This document shows, in pieces, positions 12,264 through 19,062 of a stretch of DNA of 28,983 nucleotides. Position 1 is the first letter of the stretch. Every line of letters starts with the position of its first letter. Made by a program: the position numbers and the translations under genes. The notes beneath the pieces are model-generated. The model made no database searches and was not told where the DNA came from. It saw only the letters and a program-made list of their open reading frames with translations. Source of the stretch: a virus; the IMG/VR virus record IMGVR_UViG_3300042381_000155, positions 1 through 28,983 of that record; one strand, 5' to 3'.

Positions 12264-12346
12264 ACTTTAATCGGGGTGAAAGCTGTTTTATACTTTTTGA
12301 AAGCTTGTAGACGAGCAGTCGTAGCCCCACCCAATAGGAGTTAAAA
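12264..12346 (+). other. 83-nt leader with hairpin potential before the zinc-finger gene
   Basis: This gap holds a direct repeat TGAAAGCT (12277-12284 and 12298-12305), a 4-bp hairpin ACGA-GCAG-TCGT (12311-12322), and a possible long-range GGGG/CCCC pairing (12273-12276 with 12325-12328) enclosing it. TTATACT near 12288 could be a -10 element. It ends with AGGAG (12336-12340) before the ATG. Its length exceeds the usual spacing in this otherwise dense operon, which suggests a promoter or structured RNA. No known riboswitch class is recognised. Confidence 0.4.
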
Positions 12347-12607
12347 ATGGATATTACAGTTGTGGCGATTAAAGATAACTTTTACGGCCCAAACAAAGGC
12401 AAGGGGGAGTTGTTTATAGAACCCGCTTCGCACCATAAGCGTGTTGTGCGTTCGACTGCCCAATGCCCTTGGCACAAAGAGATTTCTGAGAGCCTCTTGG
12501 CTGACCACTGCAAGGGAACATTTCATTGTCTTTCTTGTGGCGTTGAAGGGTTTTTAGTGGAAGGCACAAATGAGAGATTTCTTACTCTACAAAGAGAAGA
12601 TACATAA
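12347..12607 (+). CDS. Stand-alone CHC2-type (primase-like) zinc finger protein
   Basis: An 86-residue protein whose second half reads CPWHKE at residues 40-45, then CKGTFHCLSCGVEGF at 55-69. The Cys40, His43, Cys61, Cys64 set with FHCLSCG closely matches the zinc-binding domain at the N-terminus of DnaG-family primases. That domain reads template DNA. No TOPRIM/primase catalytic domain follows in this gene or elsewhere in the window. It may assist a primase encoded outside the window, act with the host primase, or have become a DNA sensor. The annotation as primase itself is not supported. Confidence 0.75.
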   Translation: MDITVVAIKDNFYGPNKGKGELFIEPASHHKRVVRSTAQCPWHKEISESLLADHCKGTFHCLSCGVEGFLVEGTNERFLTLQREDT

Positions 12608-12631
12608 CTTTTTAATTAATAGGAGTTAATA

Positions 12632-12964
12632 ATGAGCACATTTTTTGATAACATGAATGAGACAGTCAATAGATTCTTTGGCACTGAAGCGTTTAAACTG
12701 GTTAGAAAAGAAGACCCTACAACGAGCCATCAGGCGGCTCAAGCAGTAGATACTACCAAGCTAGAACAAATGGTCTACGAGGCCATTAAGAGCCATCCAG
12801 AGGGGTGTATATCAGACGAGATACTAGCGATGTATCCCAACTACCCATATTCCTCAATAACGGCAAGGTATCGTGCTTTGTTAGACAAAGGATTTATTGA
12901 AGTTTCGGGCGTCAAACGTGGCAAGTTTGGCAGAAATCAGAGGATTATGAGGGCTACAAAATGA
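12632..12964 (+). CDS. Winged-helix DNA-binding protein
   Basis: A 110-residue protein with DPTTSHQAAQAVDTTKLEQM, then a winged-helix pattern: EAIKSHPEGCISDEILAMYP, YSSITARYRALLDKGFIEVS, and a basic wing ending RNQRIMRATK. The TSHxAA plus winged-helix layout is familiar from unnamed phage early proteins. GGAG at 12623-12626 gives a good start. It probably binds DNA as a regulator or in replication. ATGA overlap couples it to the next gene. Confidence 0.72.
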   Translation: MSTFFDNMNETVNRFFGTEAFKLVRKEDPTTSHQAAQAVDTTKLEQMVYEAIKSHPEGCISDEILAMYPNYPYSSITARYRALLDKGFIEVSGVKRGKFGRNQRIMRATK

Positions 12965-13731
12965 CGCCCAACATAATGCAAGCCGTTAAGCATGTCTACA
13001 CCGAAGGCGACCCAATGGACTACACATGGGTCGACCTTGGTAAATTTGACATTATGAATAATGCTACCTATAACAAGGTAATGAACAATTTAAACGATTT
13101 GTTTCATTCAGACCCATCAGATTTAATGTTGCCATTTGAAAGCATGGGAATTGTTTATAAAGAAAATGACGTAATAGTTGCAACCACTATTGACCGAACA
13201 AAAGACGCTGTGATTGGCACTATTAGATCGGAAATTGGCGATATTGTTTCGATTATGAGTAATGGTAAGGAGGAGTTCATAAAACTTAATGAGATTTTAG
13301 GCTCTCCAGAAGAGTACATTGCTAAAATGTTTGGGAAAGATTACAAGCTAAAAACAGACAATCCAAATAGAGAAATCTTCTTGCATTGGTCTTTAGCGAT
13401 GAACTATCAGTATGCGGAATATATGCGTAAAGCAATGGATATGCACGAGAGAACCCGTGTTTACAAAGCATTGCCATCAGCATCCAACAGTAAGCGTATC
13501 CGCAGAAACAAGCAGCCATTGTTTGAGTGGAAGGTTATTGACGTTACTGCCAAACCAGCGACACACGACATTGTGGCTACTGGGAATGGTCGCAATAGCC
13601 CTAGACAACACAAAAGACGGGGACACTTCAGGCAATACAAGGATGGGCATAGAAGTTGGATACCTGAGTCCCTGGTCGGCAAAATAGAGTTCGGCTACAT
13701 CTATCACAGCTATACAACGGAGAGACATTGA
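12961..13731 (+). CDS. Hypothetical protein with conserved-looking C-terminus
   Basis: A 256-residue protein, MTPNIMQAVKHVYTEGDPMD onward. The C-terminal third, KQPLFEWKVIDVTAKPATHD and then SPRQHKRRGHFRQYKDGHRS, is His/Arg-rich and resembles the shared end of a widespread family of unnamed phage proteins. The N-terminal two thirds look helical with a beta stretch and no known motif. It lies at the end of the recombination/replication operon, coupled by ATGA upstream and TGATG downstream. Function unknown; nucleic-acid binding is possible from the basic C-terminus. Confidence 0.7.
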   Translation: MTPNIMQAVKHVYTEGDPMDYTWVDLGKFDIMNNATYNKVMNNLNDLFHSDPSDLMLPFESMGIVYKENDVIVATTIDRTKDAVIGTIRSEIGDIVSIMSNGKEEFIKLNEILGSPEEYIAKMFGKDYKLKTDNPNREIFLHWSLAMNYQYAEYMRKAMDMHERTRVYKALPSASNSKRIRRNKQPLFEWKVIDVTAKPATHDIVATGNGRNSPRQHKRRGHFRQYKDGHRSWIPESLVGKIEFGYIYHSYTTERH

Positions 13732-13916
13732 TGCTAGAAAAACCACCACATTCCAAGATTAGTTATCCATCTACCCCCATGAAAGACTTTAAATGGGAAT
13801 CAGGATCAGACGTTCAAACTCTGTGGAGAAAGCATGGTTGGATTCCTCCCTCAGAGAGTATGACCCCACCACCACCTCCAGAGAGGGTAGAAGTACCTTT
13901 GAGGAGGGTAAGATAA
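13731..13916 (+). CDS. Hypothetical Pro-rich small protein
   Basis: The ATG at 13731 overlaps the previous stop (TGATG) and has GGAG at 13719-13722; the TTG one codon earlier is not needed. The 61-residue product contains DVQTLWRKHGWIPPSE followed by TPPPPPERVEVPLRRVR. The WRKxGWxPPSE pattern is seen in other small phage proteins of unknown role. The next gene starts immediately after the stop (TAAATG). Confidence 0.65.
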   Translation: MLEKPPHSKISYPSTPMKDFKWESGSDVQTLWRKHGWIPPSESMTPPPPPERVEVPLRRVR

Positions 13917-14132
13917 ATGGGAATCATCAGGACATGGCTCAATGACCATGATTTCATTGATAGACCAGACCGAAACGAAGTGCTTGAAGAGGTTGCCAAG
14001 GAGTTCGACAAGATGAAAGCCTTTGGTGACACAGCACAGAGTTTCGCTGCCTTTGTGAGAGATATGAAAAGGTGTCCACCCTGTTTAAACAACTGCAATC
14101 AAGGTAGAGATTGCCCTGCTAGGATTTCTTAG
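13917..14132 (+). CDS. Hypothetical protein with C-terminal Cys cluster
   Basis: A 71-residue protein with a helical N-terminus and a terminal Cys motif, CPPC at residues 53-56, C60 and C66 in NNCNQGRDCPARIS. This could bind one zinc or an iron-sulphur ligand, though it is a compact tail seen in other unnamed phage proteins. It is the last gene of the rightward operon. Its stop overlaps the convergent endolysin stop by 4 nt, leaving no space for a terminator. It contains a GTTTAAAC octamer at 14083-14090. Confidence 0.68.
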   Translation: MGIIRTWLNDHDFIDRPDRNEVLEEVAKEFDKMKAFGDTAQSFAAFVRDMKRCPPCLNNCNQGRDCPARIS

Positions 14133-14722
14133 GTCAGAACTTCTATTGCATGGTTAATGTGTTTAATTCTGTCATCAAGACCAATAAAGCCGCCATTTAT
14201 CTTTTTGGTCATGGTTCTGTAGTCACGAGAATCAGCGTATTGGTTTAGCTTATGCGTATCCCAGAACCATCCCGCTGTGAGGGCAGCATACATTGGAGTA
14301 GCCACTAACTCGGGGTTCATAATGAGATCAACCCCTAGAGCCTTCCCTGCATGGAAATAATTAGCCGAGCCAGTTAGCTGGATACATCCTCTGCCAATAA
14401 AACGCCAGGCATCCCCAGAAGCCTCATCCCTGTTGCCCATACGATTCGAGTAAACGACTGTGGCGATGAGCTTTGGATTCCTAGCACACGCCTGAGCCTT
14501 GGCAGCATCAAACCTTTTAGGCCATAGTTTCTGTAAAGCCTCTGCACGATAGTTCAGGTTTTCGGTAAGCATCTTAAAGTTACCGCTTTCATGCCCACAT
14601 TGACCAATGAAAGCCGCTTTTCTAAGTGGATTCATAATGTCAAAACGCTCAAAAGTAGCATTTAGACCATCTAGCCACTCAGCACCAATGTGAAGTTGTT
14701 TAAGTTGCTCAAGACTTATCAT
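14129..14722 (-). CDS. GH19-family endolysin (lysozyme/chitinase-like)
   Basis: A 197-residue protein covering a complete glycoside hydrolase 19 lysin domain. The catalytic acid is expected at E45 in FIGQCGHESGNF (residues 38-49). Further landmarks are ALQKLWPKRF, WRFIGRGCIQLTGSANYFHA and MTKKINGGFIGLDDR. It would cleave the glycan strands of peptidoglycan at the end of infection. There is no signal peptide or SAR segment at the N-terminus (MISLEQLKQLH), so export should depend on a holin. It is the last gene of the lysis cassette and overlaps the Rz gene by 14 nt. Confidence 0.93.
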   Translation of the reverse strand: MISLEQLKQLHIGAEWLDGLNATFERFDIMNPLRKAAFIGQCGHESGNFKMLTENLNYRAEALQKLWPKRFDAAKAQACARNPKLIATVVYSNRMGNRDEASGDAWRFIGRGCIQLTGSANYFHAGKALGVDLIMNPELVATPMYAALTAGWFWDTHKLNQYADSRDYRTMTKKINGGFIGLDDRIKHINHAIEVLT

Positions 14723-15206
14723 TTAGCAGATTCCTTACATTCTCATATGCGTCCACACATGCATTCAATGCGGCAGTATTCTTATCCCCTTGGGCAACTA
14801 TTTCTGCGATGGCTTCGATGGTTGCTCTTTCGGCATCAGAAGGTTCATTAACCTGTCTGTCAGGTTCACGGGTTGCTTCTGTATTTGTGGGGGCAGAGGC
14901 GGTATTTGTGGGGGCTTGTACGTTACTGGTGGGGCAGAGGCGCAACTTGCCAGCACGATTGGCAACAGCAAGGGCAGAAGTCTTTTGATTGATAGCATTA
15001 TTAGCTTCCTGTAGTTTTAGAGATTGTTGATTAAGTTTCTCACCCATGTTTTGCTCGATTAGACGAGCTTCATCATTCTTTTTGGCAATGGCCATCTTCA
15101 TGTCATGGTCTCGATCTGCCCATCCGTAATGGTATCCACCTCGATATGTACCAAAAAGGGCAATTGATAAGCCTAACAATAGATAAGGCAGTGGTATTCC
15201 GAACAT
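14709..15206 (-). CDS. Rz: Rz-like i-spanin
   Basis: A 165-residue protein with an N-terminal signal anchor (PLPYLLLGLSIALFGTYRGG, residues 5-24) followed by a long Gln/Ala/Lys coiled coil to about residue 90, the layout of inner-membrane i-spanins. It overlaps the endolysin downstream. A lipoprotein gene (14798-14998) is encoded entirely inside it in another frame, the classical Rz/Rz1 arrangement. Together they fuse the inner and outer membranes after peptidoglycan degradation, which implies a Gram-negative host. Confidence 0.88.
   Translation of the reverse strand: MFGIPLPYLLLGLSIALFGTYRGGYHYGWADRDHDMKMAIAKKNDEARLIEQNMGEKLNQQSLKLQEANNAINQKTSALAVANRAGKLRLCPTSNVQAPTNTASAPTNTEATREPDRQVNEPSDAERATIEAIAEIVAQGDKNTAALNACVDAYENVRNLLNDKS
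14798..14998 (-). CDS. Rz1: Rz1-like o-spanin, nested within the Rz gene
   Basis: A 66-residue lipoprotein read in a different frame wholly inside the i-spanin gene. It has a signal peptide with lipobox LASC (Cys at residue 19), so the mature form of about 48 residues would be tethered to the outer membrane. A proline-rich stretch follows (PPVTYKPPQIPPLPP), as expected for o-spanins. The nesting is as in lambda Rz1. Function is inferred from lipobox, Pro-richness and position. Confidence 0.9.
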   Translation of the reverse strand: MLSIKRLLPLLLPIVLASCASAPPVTYKPPQIPPLPPQIQKQPVNLTDRLMNLLMPKEQPSKPSQK

Positions 15207-15709
15207 TATTCAGCCTCTTTTCTAGCTTGTGCTAATTCTTCACGCTCTTGGTCATCTTCTAAATGGTCAGGAGGGGTAGTGGGAGGAGGGCCAGGTGTCC
15301 AAGATTCATCCAACTCTGGATTCTTCCAAACAGGCATAGCACCAAAAGGTTGAGAAGGCAAACCATACGCAGATTGCGGATAGGACGAGTTAAAACCACC
15401 CTGAGAGCCTCCATAACCCATTGGTTGACACATTGGTTGCGTTGGGGGATTAAACGCCCTAGAAGCACTAGACATAGCCCGTTTGCCAATAACGCCACCA
15501 ATACCGCCCACGATTAGCAGAACAATGTCGTTCAGCATCTTGGTATAGGCTTGGTCAATCGGGGCCATACTTTTGATAGGCTGAGTAACAAAGGTCACAG
15601 AGTAGAGCAAAGCAGCAACAATAAACATAAGAATAAGTGTGACTGCAATCACGACAAACCCCCAAATCCTTACCTCTATCTCTTCAGTTGTTAGGTTTAA
15701 CTTCGTCAA
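15206..15709 (-). CDS. Two-helix membrane protein, holin candidate
   Basis: A 167-residue protein with TM1 at residues about 16-38 (FVVIAVTLILMFIVAALLYS), TM2 at about 63-77 (VLLIVGGIGGVIGKR), and a long proline/glycine-rich polar tail ending in charged residues. Location in the lysis cassette just upstream of the spanins, with a 1-nt TAATG overlap, makes it a candidate holin of the two-TM class. The tail of about 90 residues is longer than in typical holins, so a virion or membrane-anchor role is also possible. Confidence 0.6.
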   Translation of the reverse strand: MTKLNLTTEEIEVRIWGFVVIAVTLILMFIVAALLYSVTFVTQPIKSMAPIDQAYTKMLNDIVLLIVGGIGGVIGKRAMSSASRAFNPPTQPMCQPMGYGGSQGGFNSSYPQSAYGLPSQPFGAMPVWKNPELDESWTPGPPPTTPPDHLEDDQEREELAQARKEAE

Positions 15710-15875
15710 CTTTTTTCTCCAAGATTGGTGCTACTAAGTATTCAGGGCAAGTCTGAGTGAATTGGCATCTAGGTTTTTGACAAGGCTCGGCATGAAAGTT
15801 ATCTGGGTTCTGACAAAAATAGCGGTACTTTTCGTCACAGCCAGTTAACAGTAAAAGAAGCAGTAGGTATCTCAT
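15684..15875 (-). CDS. Small Cys-rich lipoprotein
   Basis: A 63-residue protein starting MRYLLLLLLLTGCDEKYRYF, with a signal peptide and lipobox LTGC (Cys13), then a short chain with Cys at 21, 32, 37 and 43 (CQKPRCQFTQTCPE) likely forming disulphides in the periplasm. Similar short phage lipoproteins in lysis regions are known without firm role; superinfection exclusion or spanin-like activity are options. It overlaps the holin-candidate gene by 26 nt and is coupled upstream by ATGA. Confidence 0.75.
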   Translation of the reverse strand: MRYLLLLLLLTGCDEKYRYFCQNPDNFHAEPCQKPRCQFTQTCPEYLVAPILEKKVDEVKPNN

Positions 15876-16042
15876 GCTTTGATGTCTACAGACTTAGCCC
15901 ATTGAGTCTTAATCTCTTGAACTCTCTGTTGTTGTTCAGCTTGTCTGGTTAGCTCTGCCAAACGCTTCATATTCTGTTGGTGGATCATCCTGTGAGCCTC
16001 TGACAACATTTGAGCATTCTGTTGGTAAGTGGTAATTTTCAT
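15872..16042 (-). CDS. 56-aa hypothetical Gln-rich helical protein
   Basis: The ATG at 16042 opens a 56-residue frame, MKITTYQQNAQMLSEAHRMI onward, closed by TGA at 15872 and overlapping neighbours on both sides in ATGA. It is a long Gln-rich helix (RLAELTRQAEQQQRVQEIKT) and is likely a coiled coil. Function unknown. It was found by following the gene-junction pattern. Confidence 0.62.
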   Translation of the reverse strand: MKITTYQQNAQMLSEAHRMIHQQNMKRLAELTRQAEQQQRVQEIKTQWAKSVDIKA

Positions 16043-16194
16043 TTCCCTAACCCAACCCTTCCAAGTAGAAGATTAACAATCCTGTCCGACAAATCGTCAG
16101 GCAAGAACTTTAAGAAGCCAAGAAACCATAACGCCACACACCCGTAAACGAATATCTTGAGGCATAGATCAAAGGTCTTCTGGTACTCATTCAC
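16039..16194 (-). CDS. 51-aa single-pass membrane protein (GTG start)
   Basis: GTG at 16194 overlaps the upstream stop (GTGA), and a TGA at 16039 overlaps the next ATG (ATGA), closing a 51-residue frame. The product, VNEYQKTFDLCLKIFVYGCV onward, has one hydrophobic helix at about residues 10-31 with flanking basic and acidic residues (FLKFLPDDLSDRI). In this lysis region it is a plausible holin, antiholin or pinholin. It fills what would otherwise be a gap of about 150 nt. Confidence 0.6.
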   Translation of the reverse strand: MNEYQKTFDLCLKIFVYGCVALWFLGFLKFLPDDLSDRIVNLLLGRVGLGK

Positions 16195-16685
16195 CGACCA
16201 CACCTTTTAGTGGTTTCACAAAACTCCATGAGTTCATAAATACCGACAAAAACCAAGAACAAAACAAAGAATGAGCCACCAATAATCATGGCTAACTCGT
16301 TCATCTCTTGCTCTTTTTGTTTAGCCTTCTTTTCTGCTTTCTCTAACGACCTAAGTTCTCTTGCATCGTCTATGTCCATCTGGTCTTGACGAGCTTTAAT
16401 CTTGTTCCAAACGTCAACCTTACCTGTCGTCATAAAGAGCATCTTTAGCTCTTCCTCAAACGCTCTAGCTTGCTCCAAAGCCATCTCAATCTGGAGAGCA
16501 GTTCCCATATTGGAACCTTTGCCCTTCTTAGCCTCAATCAATGCTTTAGTAGCGGTACTCTTGGCATCGAACATCTTGCCAATCATCGGGGCAAGAGAAC
16601 CTAAATCATTGGCGACCTTACTCGCCTTCTTAACCATCGAAATAGCTTGCTGAATACCCGCTAGTGCCGTTAGTGGATCAATCAT
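16191..16685 (-). CDS. Helical protein with C-terminal membrane segment
   Basis: The ATG at 16685 (ATGA overlap with the preceding gene, GGAGAAGG upstream) is preferred over 16700. The 164-residue product starts MIDPLTALAGIQQAISMVKK, continues as charged coiled-coil helices (RELRSLEKAEKKAKQKEQEM), and ends with a single TM segment (IIGGSFFVLFLVFVGIYELM) plus a short Cys/Arg-rich tail. The N-terminal DPLTA pattern recurs in unnamed proteins next to the lysis genes of marine and freshwater podoviruses. Membrane-associated lysis timing or virion function are both open. Confidence 0.7.
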   Translation of the reverse strand: MIDPLTALAGIQQAISMVKKASKVANDLGSLAPMIGKMFDAKSTATKALIEAKKGKGSNMGTALQIEMALEQARAFEEELKMLFMTTGKVDVWNKIKARQDQMDIDDARELRSLEKAEKKAKQKEQEMNELAMIIGGSFFVLFLVFVGIYELMEFCETTKRCGR

Positions 16686-16870
16686 TTCACCTTCTCCCAT
16701 TTGAGACAGATAACCCTTCGGTTATATACATCTCCAACCCAAGTCCATTTAATACATCGGTACTCTATGGTTGCCGCCTTTAGACGATCACGGAAAACAC
16801 CAAACAATAATATAGCTACAAAAAATGACAAAAATACTAATACATACCGCAGCGATAAGAGCTTCGGCAT
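16682..16870 (-). CDS. 62-aa membrane protein with WVGDVYNRRVICLKW motif
   Basis: Starts at ATG 16870, MPKLLSLRYVLVFLSFFVAI onward, with a TM segment at residues about 8-26. A conserved-looking soluble C-terminus follows, RCIKWTWVGDVYNRRVICLK. I recall similar C-termini in other environmental phages but no function. A second, shorter frame with its own TM segment overlaps it at 16788-16880. No other ATG exists for this frame. It is coupled to the next gene by ATGA. Confidence 0.6.
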   Translation of the reverse strand: MPKLLSLRYVLVFLSFFVAILLFGVFRDRLKAATIEYRCIKWTWVGDVYNRRVICLKWEKVK

Positions 16871-16880
16871 AGTCTCTCAT
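16788..16880 (-). CDS. Possible 30-aa membrane peptide overlapping 16682-16870
   Basis: ATG at 16880, 2 nt after the upstream stop, opens a 30-residue frame MRDYAEALIAAVCISIFVIF plus CSYIIVWCFP, ending TGA at 16788. It is almost entirely one hydrophobic helix with a polar N-terminus (MRDYAE). It overlaps the 62-aa gene in a different frame along most of that gene's TM region, so the same DNA would encode two membrane helices. It might be the true start gene of this pair. Translation of either or both is unverified. Confidence 0.45.
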   Translation of the reverse strand: MRDYAEALIAAVCISIFVIFCSYIIVWCFP

Positions 16881-16882
16881 TC

Positions 16883-19051
16883 TTAGTAAGAAAGCGGTAT
16901 TTTTGCTCTTGCCGCCTCCATCAATAAAGAATTTAAGCTACGAACGGCACGATTAGTTCCTTCTTCATCGCCCTTCTCTTGTGCCGCCATTGATCTGCCC
17001 ATTTCAGTTTTTAATTCAGCATTAAAAATTGCTTGACGTTGTTGGTCAATGGTTGTTGTTGGTTGAGGAGGTTGAGCAATTAATTCAGGTGGCAATTCAA
17101 TGTTTTGCTCAGAAGGCATGGCTGAAATTTCTGGTGGCAATTCAATATCAAAAGGCATTTCAGTAGGTTCTTGCACAGTTTGCTCTGTCGGAACAGAAAC
17201 AACACCACCAGTAACCAAAGGACGCAAATCATCAAGTGATGTAGCTGACAACATCATTGCACGACCCGCTTTTGTATCAAATACTGAACGAGAAAGAGCC
17301 TCTATAGCCCTATTGACAGGAACTGCCGCAATAGCCGCACCTGGCGCACCACCTACAGCCGCACCAACACCAACACGCAGACCTTGTGTCATAGCCTCAT
17401 CTAGTCCAGAACCAGCCGCTTGACGGGTCATAGAGCTTGTTAAGAAGCTATATTTGTTTAACAAGGTATCAAGGTTTTCGTCAACAAATGGTTGCAAGTT
17501 TGTTTTTCTTGATTGCAAGAATGTGGAAAACTTAATTGGATCAAATGCGCCAGTACCAACATCGGTTGCTTCTTTTCGAGCAGTATCAAAGGTAGCCGCA
17601 GCAACATCTTGTTTAATATCTGCTGGCAGAACTTTAGCAATCATCATTGATGCTCTCTTTGCACCTTCTTGCCCTGTAGATTCAGCAGAAACAATTCTAT
17701 TTACCAATTTAGAAATATCAGTTTTAAGTTCACCGGAATTGGGGTCTTTAATCATGGTCATTGCTAAATCAGCATCACGCAAAGGAATTACATTTCCTCT
17801 CCAATATGATCTAGCAGTTGAAAACGCATCAGAAACAGCTTGATTTTGAGTCAAAGACTGACCCCAATTTTCAATATCCCGATCCATTGCATCTAAGACT
17901 TCGTTTAAACGAGTTGTCTCTTTAGCACCAAATTTATTCTGTGCTTTTGCAACTTGCAAGGCATCAGTTAAACCTTCTCTTGCTTTGCGGATGTCATTAA
18001 AAGTAAAGTCTGTCGGGCCTTTAATCTCTGGAATAAATGGCCTTCCACTTTCGCTAACAATCAATCCAGCCTCTTGTTTAACTTCTTCTTTGCCAAGTTT
18101 TGAGCCAAAAGATGATAATTTAGCTTCCAAACTAGGTCGTTCAAGAACTTTAAATAAATCGCCATACTCTGAAATAACATTATTAACAGCGGTTTCAGTC
18201 TCAGTTGGTCGAATTTTTGAGAGTTCGTTCTGAGTAGCTAAAGTATCTAATTTTGAATATAAACGATTGCCTTCTTTTGTGGCACTTGTATAGTTTGTTG
18301 CAACAGCTTTAGCAATATTCTCACCCGCTTTACCAGAATATTCAACGCCACCAGTGATTGCTTTTTCTACAGTACCACCAGCTTTTTGAAGTTCTTTGGC
18401 ATTTTGTTTTAGACGATCTGCAACGCCACCAGCCCTTAATCTATTCATTGCTTCAGCCGCACGAGTAGCATCATCACCAGTAAAATCACCAAGTAGTTTT
18501 GGACTAATTCCAAGAGAAGCAGAAGCATTTTTTACTGCTTGAATGTTGCTCTTAAAATCAAAATTAGTTACCTTTTCTATTGGGCGACTAATAGCACCAA
18601 CAACAGCAGTTGCGCCACCACTCATCAAACCACCTTTTAAAGCCGCTTCTTGGCGACTTTCGCCCTCTTTAACTGGTTTTGTAATCCCTTCCCAAAGACC
18701 GCCAAACAAACCTTGCTTCAATATTTGAGCAACTTTTCCACCCGCACCAAACCAACCTAAAGTAGAGGCGGGAGCAGCAATGATTAGTTCGCCAACAATC
18801 TCACCTGCCGCACCAATTACTTTATTATCATAAGACAATCTATCTGGTTGTTTGGCAAGTTGTGCGTTAAATTTATCAAGTGTTTGCTGTTTTGTTAAAC
18901 CAGTCATAGTGCCGAGTTCAAGCACCGATTGCATGATTCCTTCAGCAAGTTCATTAGCTTTGTTAACTTTACCTTTTTCAAAGTCAGTCAGGTACTTCTG
19001 TTGCAGTTTATCTGCATCAGTCTTATTCTTCCACTGGTCAAACAATCCCAT
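16883..19051 (-). CDS. Large internal virion / ejection-type protein
   Basis: A 722-residue protein with an N-terminal charged helical part (MGLFDQWKNKTDADKLQQKY), glycine/alanine-rich hydrophobic stretches at about residues 80-150 (IVGELIIAAPASTLGWFGAG) and again near 560-590 (GVGAAVGGAPGAAIAAVPVN), and long helical regions between. This composition and its place among two similar large proteins match podovirus internal core or ejection proteins. Those leave the capsid with the DNA and build a conduit across the cell envelope. No lytic transglycosylase motif is evident. Contains GTTTAAAC at 17903-17910. Confidence 0.65.
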   Translation of the reverse strand: MGLFDQWKNKTDADKLQQKYLTDFEKGKVNKANELAEGIMQSVLELGTMTGLTKQQTLDKFNAQLAKQPDRLSYDNKVIGAAGEIVGELIIAAPASTLGWFGAGGKVAQILKQGLFGGLWEGITKPVKEGESRQEAALKGGLMSGGATAVVGAISRPIEKVTNFDFKSNIQAVKNASASLGISPKLLGDFTGDDATRAAEAMNRLRAGGVADRLKQNAKELQKAGGTVEKAITGGVEYSGKAGENIAKAVATNYTSATKEGNRLYSKLDTLATQNELSKIRPTETETAVNNVISEYGDLFKVLERPSLEAKLSSFGSKLGKEEVKQEAGLIVSESGRPFIPEIKGPTDFTFNDIRKAREGLTDALQVAKAQNKFGAKETTRLNEVLDAMDRDIENWGQSLTQNQAVSDAFSTARSYWRGNVIPLRDADLAMTMIKDPNSGELKTDISKLVNRIVSAESTGQEGAKRASMMIAKVLPADIKQDVAAATFDTARKEATDVGTGAFDPIKFSTFLQSRKTNLQPFVDENLDTLLNKYSFLTSSMTRQAAGSGLDEAMTQGLRVGVGAAVGGAPGAAIAAVPVNRAIEALSRSVFDTKAGRAMMLSATSLDDLRPLVTGGVVSVPTEQTVQEPTEMPFDIELPPEISAMPSEQNIELPPELIAQPPQPTTTIDQQRQAIFNAELKTEMGRSMAAQEKGDEEGTNRAVRSLNSLLMEAARAKIPLSY

Positions 19052-19062
19052 GACTTAGCCCC

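Noticed and set aside
13412-13749. Several 60-90 codon frames on both strands in the 256-aa gene
   Set aside because: All lie in other frames of a coupled, conserved-looking gene and lack starts.
14790-15014. 74-codon plus-strand frame opposite Rz/Rz1
   Set aside because: Gly/Cys-rich complement of the Pro-rich Rz1 tail; two functional frames already occupy the minus strand here.
17454-17843. 129-codon plus-strand frame opposite the large virion protein gene
   Set aside because: Antisense shadow, no Shine-Dalgarno, no recognisable protein pattern.
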